In this document: piece by piece, positions 59,869 to 64,000 of the stretch
How the letters are laid out: every line of letters starts with the position of its first letter
Numbering within the stretch: position 1 is the stretch's first letter
Notes under the pieces: model-generated
Told to the model about the DNA's origin: nothing
The model's input: the letters and a program-made list of their open reading frames with translations, nothing else
Database searches by the model: none
Made by a program: the position numbers and the translations under genes
From: Lindgomyces ingoldianus
Taxonomy: Eukaryota; Ascomycota; Dothideomycetes; Pleosporales; Lindgomycetaceae
Assembly: GCF_010093535.1 (NCBI RefSeq)
Contig: NW_022985217.1
Span: 252,553-316,552 of the forward strand
Length of the DNA stretch: 64,000 nucleotides
Reading direction: 5' to 3'

Positions 59869-61503
59869 TTAGAACGCAATACCACTCATCCACCACAGAT
59901 CGCCCGTTTGCCACCTCACCCAGTCTCCACCCCAACACCACGATTTATCTCCCTCAACTCCGAATCCCAATCCCCGGAAGAGCGAGATTGGTATTGGTTC
60001 GTATAGCCAGATGCCCCCTCGTGCGAAGTCATCACATAAAAGTGGCGAAGTGTGATAGAACCAAAAATGTACGTAGGCAAACGTAAATGTTTGCATCAGC
60101 CATTTCGGCACTCGTCGCTGTATTCCCGTGCGCCGGAGGATTATTGAAAGATAGCCTTCGAGGAAGATAGCTAAAGCTTGGAACAAGAAATATCGCATTG
60201 GTCCTAGCAGAGGTCGCGACGGACCTGGTTGGGTATAGCTGCCACAAGCATGGAGAAAGCCTGATAGTGCAAAAGCAACCACTAATTGTAGTGCTCTTGC
60301 AAGGGCGCTTCTTTTGTTCATACCAATCATTTCGATCAGCTTGCGGCTTGGCTCTTCAAAAGCGAAACGGAAGGTCTGATGCCACCAGCTCGCCCACCAA
60401 CCAGCCAATCCGCGGTCGAAAACAGTCCAGTAGGAACCCCATGCTTCTGGGTACATCCAAGGTTCGGCACGTGCTCCGATCAATGAAGGTCCGAGCACGC
60501 CAGAGAAAAAGAGCGGCGCGAGCGCGAATATGCTTTCTAGGGACGCTTTGATCATGTATTGGGAGACAGCTAGACGATATAGCCGGAGTACTATTGGATG
60601 ATGTAGTAAAAGTGAAGGAAAATAGGGAGGAGGAGCGTGATCTACGAGACCCCAAAAGTAAGGGTCGTGGTTCATAAGCGTTTTTAGAGCATCTAGTGTT
60701 ACATAGCCTATTAGCAGCGTCTTAATATTTGCAAGAATGAGGTTGCGTCGGGTTGAGTACGCGTGAGATTGTCCGGCGTGGAGGCGGTGGGAGTGCTGTG
60801 GCAGATTTGGAGAATTTCGATGCAACTGCTCTTGTACCCATTTCGGCGGTGGGGGGATGCTCGATATGCGCCAATTCCAGCCCATTCCCCTGAAATTACA
60901 AAAGACATCCAGGACCCAATCCAGACGTTCGACAAAGGGTTCCAGAGGGTATGGCTGCCATGCAAATTCGCCGTGCCGCTTGCTAGGTCCGAGATGTTCG
61001 TGGTGTTCCACGAAGCCGTTTGGAGAAGACATTTTAGGTTCACCATTCCTTTCGTTCCGCCCTTTTTGGGTGATCCCAGCCCCTCCATTCGTGACACCCT
61101 TCTCTTTGATATTCTGCTTGAAAGCTCCTTCTGTCCTTTCAATTCTCTGAAAATCGGTCTGTGCATCGTTACACACCAACACCGCCATTAGCCAAATCAC
61201 AGCCCATGCGGAGATTAGACCTAACCCAAAAGCCGGGGCCATGTTCTTCGCCCGCGTATATTTGATTGAGTACGCAGCAACCGCCGCAATCCAGACCCAT
61301 GCGAGGAAACGTGCCCTGCGTAGCCATGGACGGTGGTGATGTGGAACCAAGAGGTAGATCAGGACTACTAGTGCCCCGAATATGCCCGAAGGGTAAACAA
61401 AAGGCCGGAATTGGCCTGATCGAATGCCTTCGTCGAACTGAGCGTGATAGTGCTGCAGCAGTTCATGGTGGGTCCGTGGCCAGCTATCCAAAGGCGTCAT
61501 CAT
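59869..61503 (-). CDS. Membrane-bound O-acyltransferase, wax synthase-like
   Basis: A single uninterrupted frame of 544 aa. The family (wax synthase domain, MBOAT superfamily; fungal members include Tri7-like acetyltransferases and terpenoid tailoring enzymes) moves acyl groups to hydroxylated lipids or metabolites in the ER membrane. Key features are RGMGWNWR at 205-212, WWHQTFR at 373-379, and SGFLHACGSY with the likely catalytic His418. Hydrophobic segments recur from about residue 38 to 112, 255 to 275, 325 to 345, 405 to 420 and 435 to 460. A polar loop fills about 118-185. Two Met codons are adjacent at the start; I use the first. It is divergent from RBG1 with 288 bp between start codons. 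The acyl donor and acceptor cannot be told. No other biosynthetic gene is nearby in the window, though the left neighbour is the AT island. Confidence 0.85.
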   Translation of the reverse strand: MMTPLDSWPRTHHELLQHYHAQFDEGIRSGQFRPFVYPSGIFGALVVLIYLLVPHHHRPWLRRARFLAWVWIAAVAAYSIKYTRAKNMAPAFGLGLISAWAVIWLMAVLVCNDAQTDFQRIERTEGAFKQNIKEKGVTNGGAGITQKGRNERNGEPKMSSPNGFVEHHEHLGPSKRHGEFAWQPYPLEPFVERLDWVLDVFCNFRGMGWNWRISSIPPPPKWVQEQLHRNSPNLPQHSHRLHAGQSHAYSTRRNLILANIKTLLIGYVTLDALKTLMNHDPYFWGLVDHAPPPYFPSLLLHHPIVLRLYRLAVSQYMIKASLESIFALAPLFFSGVLGPSLIGARAEPWMYPEAWGSYWTVFDRGLAGWWASWWHQTFRFAFEEPSRKLIEMIGMNKRSALARALQLVVAFALSGFLHACGSYTQPGPSRPLLGPMRYFLFQALAIFLEGYLSIILRRTGIQRRVPKWLMQTFTFAYVHFWFYHTSPLLCDDFARGGIWLYEPIPISLFRGLGFGVEGDKSWCWGGDWVRWQTGDLWWMSGIAF

Positions 61504-61791
61504 GTTCTAGAAGGAGAAGAGATTTCAACCGAGGCGAGCGAAGGCAGAGAGAGTACATGTTATAGCAAAAGCTTATGAATGTGGCGTGGCCAGTCGGTGT
61601 AGCTTTCCTTGTTCCGAGCAGGTGATGACACAGCGCACTACCGTGCGCTAAACCCGATATAGATTGACGAGACTTCAACACCAAACCTCATCCATCGTGA
61701 GACCTCCACAAGACACCCATAAAGGGATTTCCTTCGTCCGGATTTGATTCAAACTCTCTTCTTCTGTTCCTGGACCCTCTAAGCAGTCAAT
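61504..61791. promoter_or_regulatory. Compact divergent promoter between MBOAT and RBG1 genes
   Basis: Only 288 bp separate the two start codons, so the genes must share or overlap promoter elements. I see no clear TATA box. The RBG1 side is C/T-rich (61720-61780). Confidence 0.5.
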
Positions 61792-63201
61792 ATGGTCAAC
61801 ATCACAGAAAAGATCAAAGAGTAAAGTAATCTATGAAAAGTCTTCGGTGTGCCAAGCATTAACATCTCTACAGGATCGAGGAGGAGATGAGGAAGACGCA
61901 GAGTAAGATTTACCTTATTACTACAAAGGAACTATATGCTAACCGTGATTAGAGAACAAAGCCACCGGTATCGCACATAGTCCCAGATTTTCATCTATCA
62001 CGTGCGCTGATACTTGAGGCCAGAATACCACCTCGGTCTTCTTAAAGGGTTGGTTATGAGCTCATAATTCTGCTCAGTGCTCCGCTAATACTTTACAGCA
62101 AACGCGCACGTCTTCGAGCCCAACTCCTCGAGCCAGCTCCCGGCGCAAGCTCCGGTGGTGGTACTGGATTCGACGTGTCAAAATCCGGCGATGCACGAAT
62201 TGCGCTTGTTGGGTTTCCATCTGTTGGAAAGTCCACCTTCCTGTCAAAGATTACCAAAACCAAATCCGAGGTTGCAGCCTATGCATTCACAACTCTTACG
62301 GCAATCCCTGGTGTTCTCGAGTATGGCGGTGCAGAGATCCAAATCTTAGATCTACCGGGTATCATCGAAGGTGCAGCGGAGGGGAAGGGACGAGGAAGGC
62401 AGGTCATTTCTGCTGCAAAGACAAGTGACCTAATTTTGATGATATTGGATGCAACGAAGAAAGCCGAGCAGAGGAGGCTGCTGGAGCAAGAGTTGGAGGC
62501 GGTCGGCATCCGGTTAAATCGGGAGCCCCCGTAAGTATCATTTGATAACCTTGTATAACTTCCCCGGCAAGCTCTGAAGACTTTAAACCTCTCGAATTCT
62601 GTTTTACTAACTATGCGGGAAAAGAAACATTTACCTCAAACCTAAGAAAGCCGGGGGTATGAAAATTACCTTCCAAGCAACGCCGAAGTACCTCGACGAA
62701 AAGATGCTGTACAACATCCTCCGCGACTACAAGATGCTAAACTGCGAGGTTCTTGTGCGGGACGAAAACGCTACTGTTGATGACTTCATTGATACTATCA
62801 TGAAGGACCATCGAAAGTACATCAAATGCCTATACGTCTACAACAAGATCGACAGTATCTCGCTTGACTTCCTTGACAACCTTGCCCGCGAACCGCATAC
62901 TGTCGTCATGTCTTGCGAACTTGACCTTGGTATCCAAGATGTTGTAGAGCGTTGTTGGGAAGAACTCCGTCTGATCCGAGTCTACACGAAGCGAAAGGGA
63001 ATCGACCCAGACTTCAGCGAGGCGCTCATTGTTAGGAATGGCAGTACAATCGAGGATGTCTGTGACCAGATTCACCGGACTTTGAAAGAGACGTTCAAGT
63101 ATGCGCTTGTGTGGGGTGCCAGTGCGAGACATGTACCTCAGCGAGTCGGACTGGGCCATATAGTTTCAGATGAGGACGTGGTGAGTATTGTGGCGAAGTA
63201 G
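61792..63201 (+). CDS. RBG1: DRG-family GTP-binding protein Rbg1
   Basis: Exons 61792-61820, 61874-61902, 61954-61968, 62024-62048, 62099-62530 and 62625-63201 give 368 aa, the usual DRG1/Rbg1 length. The protein is a ribosome-associated GTPase which, with its DFRP partner (Tma46 in yeast), helps translation through stalling sequences. The N-terminus reads [19 protein letters not shown], then [15 protein letters not shown], the DRG hallmark. G1 is GFPSVGKST (71-79), G3 DLPG (117-120) and G4 NKID (250-253). A TGS domain occupies about 290-366 and ends [10 protein letters not shown]. The first 33 codons are spread over four tiny exons (29, 29, 15 and 25 nt), a pattern seen only because the conserved protein forces it. 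The last exon could donate at 63180 but is read through to the conserved end. Confidence 0.93.
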
Positions 63202-63274
63202 AAGGGCAATATCGAGGACTGCCTCATCTACAATTGGTAAGGTAGTTTGTTACAGTTATGCAGCCCTTAAGAGA

Positions 63275-64000
63275 ATGCATTGCGGCTTTCACTTTCTATC
63301 TATTCTCTTCACAGCCTCGCCACCATGTTACACACTCAATTCTAAGCCAAACTCGCTCACACCTGCGCACTCCAACCACGTCACCAACACAACGTTAGTA
63401 GAGGAGACGGAGGAACCTCAGGAACCGCGGTCTCAACCTTTCCGTTTCCTGGACTTCCACGAGGAGCTGCGGCTCATGATTGACGAGTTTTTACCCTGTA
63501 AGTGAACTTCTATGTAGTACCTCCACCCCAGAAATGGCAGATACCAGTCCTGACTCCTCTTGCCAATAGCGAAAACATCGCACCATACCTTCGACCATCA
63601 CCGCGTCTTCGCAGAAGATAGTGCTACCGAATTGAACGAACACCTCATACTTGTCACAAGCCGAGCACGTGTCGCTATCTGAGTTGTATGCTGCCCTGTT
63701 CGTGGAGAAGCTAAGCCCGTCATTCGTGGCAATGTGTCGAAGAAATGTCAAAAACTAGTGAAGATCATTGCCAAAGTAAGCCAACTGGCCTACGTTCAAA
63801 AGGAAGAGGAATTTTCTCTAGCTTAAATCATGGCATGGCGGGATAAATTGTAGTATCCCGAGAGTGGGAGTTACAGGTTCTCGAGCGTTATGCGAGATGT
63901 TGGCTTCAGTGTGAACAAGATTAAGTATAAGGTTCCAAGCAAGTCTAATTGTTTCTACGCATTTGTGGGTGAGTCCGCAATGTGAAGGTCCATTGTCGAA
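63275..64000 (+). pseudogene. Possible broken gene for an 'LRLMIxE'-type fungal hypothetical protein, cut by the window end
   Basis: From an ATG at 63275 a frame runs to FRFLDFHEELRLMIDEFLP, resembling the 'F-L-LPxELRLMIYE' opening common in fungal hypothetical and F-box-like proteins. A donor at 63500 and an acceptor ending at 63569 join it in frame to SKTSHHTFDHHRVFAEDS and on to TSRARVAI, where a TGA occurs at 63680-63682. The same frame continues past it with GEAKPVIRGNVSKKCQKLV, which looks like the expected next part of the family. The TGA therefore suggests a disabled gene, although an unseen intron or sequencing error is possible. No function can be assigned. Confidence 0.4.

Noticed and set aside
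1..64000. tRNA, rRNA and CRISPR features
   Set aside because: No sequence with both tRNA A- and B-box patterns, no 5S or rDNA-like stretch, and no regularly spaced repeat array was seen; the tandem repeats present are microsatellites or transposon leader duplications.

Overview
The window is nuclear DNA of a filamentous ascomycete (Pezizomycotina; a Dothideomycete or related class is my best guess). Support: many short GT-AG introns (about 45-90 nt), fungal-only protein families (RcoA/Tup1 with its MYNxHRG-type start, trehalose phosphorylase CCG-9 type, wax-synthase-like MBOAT, ERG3), and a roughly 20-kb AT-rich island of LTR retrotransposons degraded by C-to-T and G-to-A changes, as expected from repeat-induced point mutation (RIP).

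Layout. 0.3-2.4 kb (+): PIAS/Siz1 SUMO E3 ligase. 3.5-6.6 kb (-): dynamin-like large GTPase. 7.9-10.3 kb (-): trehalose phosphorylase. 12.2-15.4 kb (+): the WD40 co-repressor RcoA/Tup1, sharing a 1.9-kb divergent promoter region with the trehalose gene. 15.4-27.7 kb: 12 kb of normal base composition with no gene I can support. 27.7-29.3 kb (+): a four-finger C2H2 transcription factor. 29.3-36.3 kb: 7 kb more without a supported gene. 36.3-37.5 kb (+): sterol C5-desaturase ERG3. 39.06-59.06 kb: the AT island. 59.9-61.5 kb (-): an intronless MBOAT/wax-synthase-like acyltransferase. 61.8-63.2 kb (+): the DRG-family GTPase RBG1. 63.3-64.0 kb: a probable broken gene at the edge.

The AT island resolves into a nest. 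Element A is a Ty3/gypsy element (40144-57681, minus strand, TSD atata). Element C, a Ty1/copia element (42347-46439, plus strand, TSD aatat), sits inside A's integrase. Element B, a second Ty3/gypsy element (51444-57104, minus strand, TSD gacag), sits inside A's 5' LTR. Removing B and C leaves A about 7.8 kb long. Paired LTRs have equal lengths (B 318/318, C 280/280, A 604/638 with the 34-bp excess explained by one tandem duplication), so they differ almost only by point transitions. In all three pairs the outer end of each LTR is clearly less mutated than the inner end. Element D, a short pair of 280-305 bp direct repeats (57890-58789) with TGTAAC/GTTACA ends, looks like a TRIM-type miniature element.

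The host genes do not form one pathway or cluster. They are mainly housekeeping or regulatory genes (SUMOylation, trehalose turnover, general repression, sterol synthesis, translation-linked GTPase) next to a heterochromatin-like island. No CRISPR, rRNA or convincing tRNA gene was seen. All gene models were spliced by hand from splice-site signals and reading-frame continuity; no alignment or transcript evidence was available.
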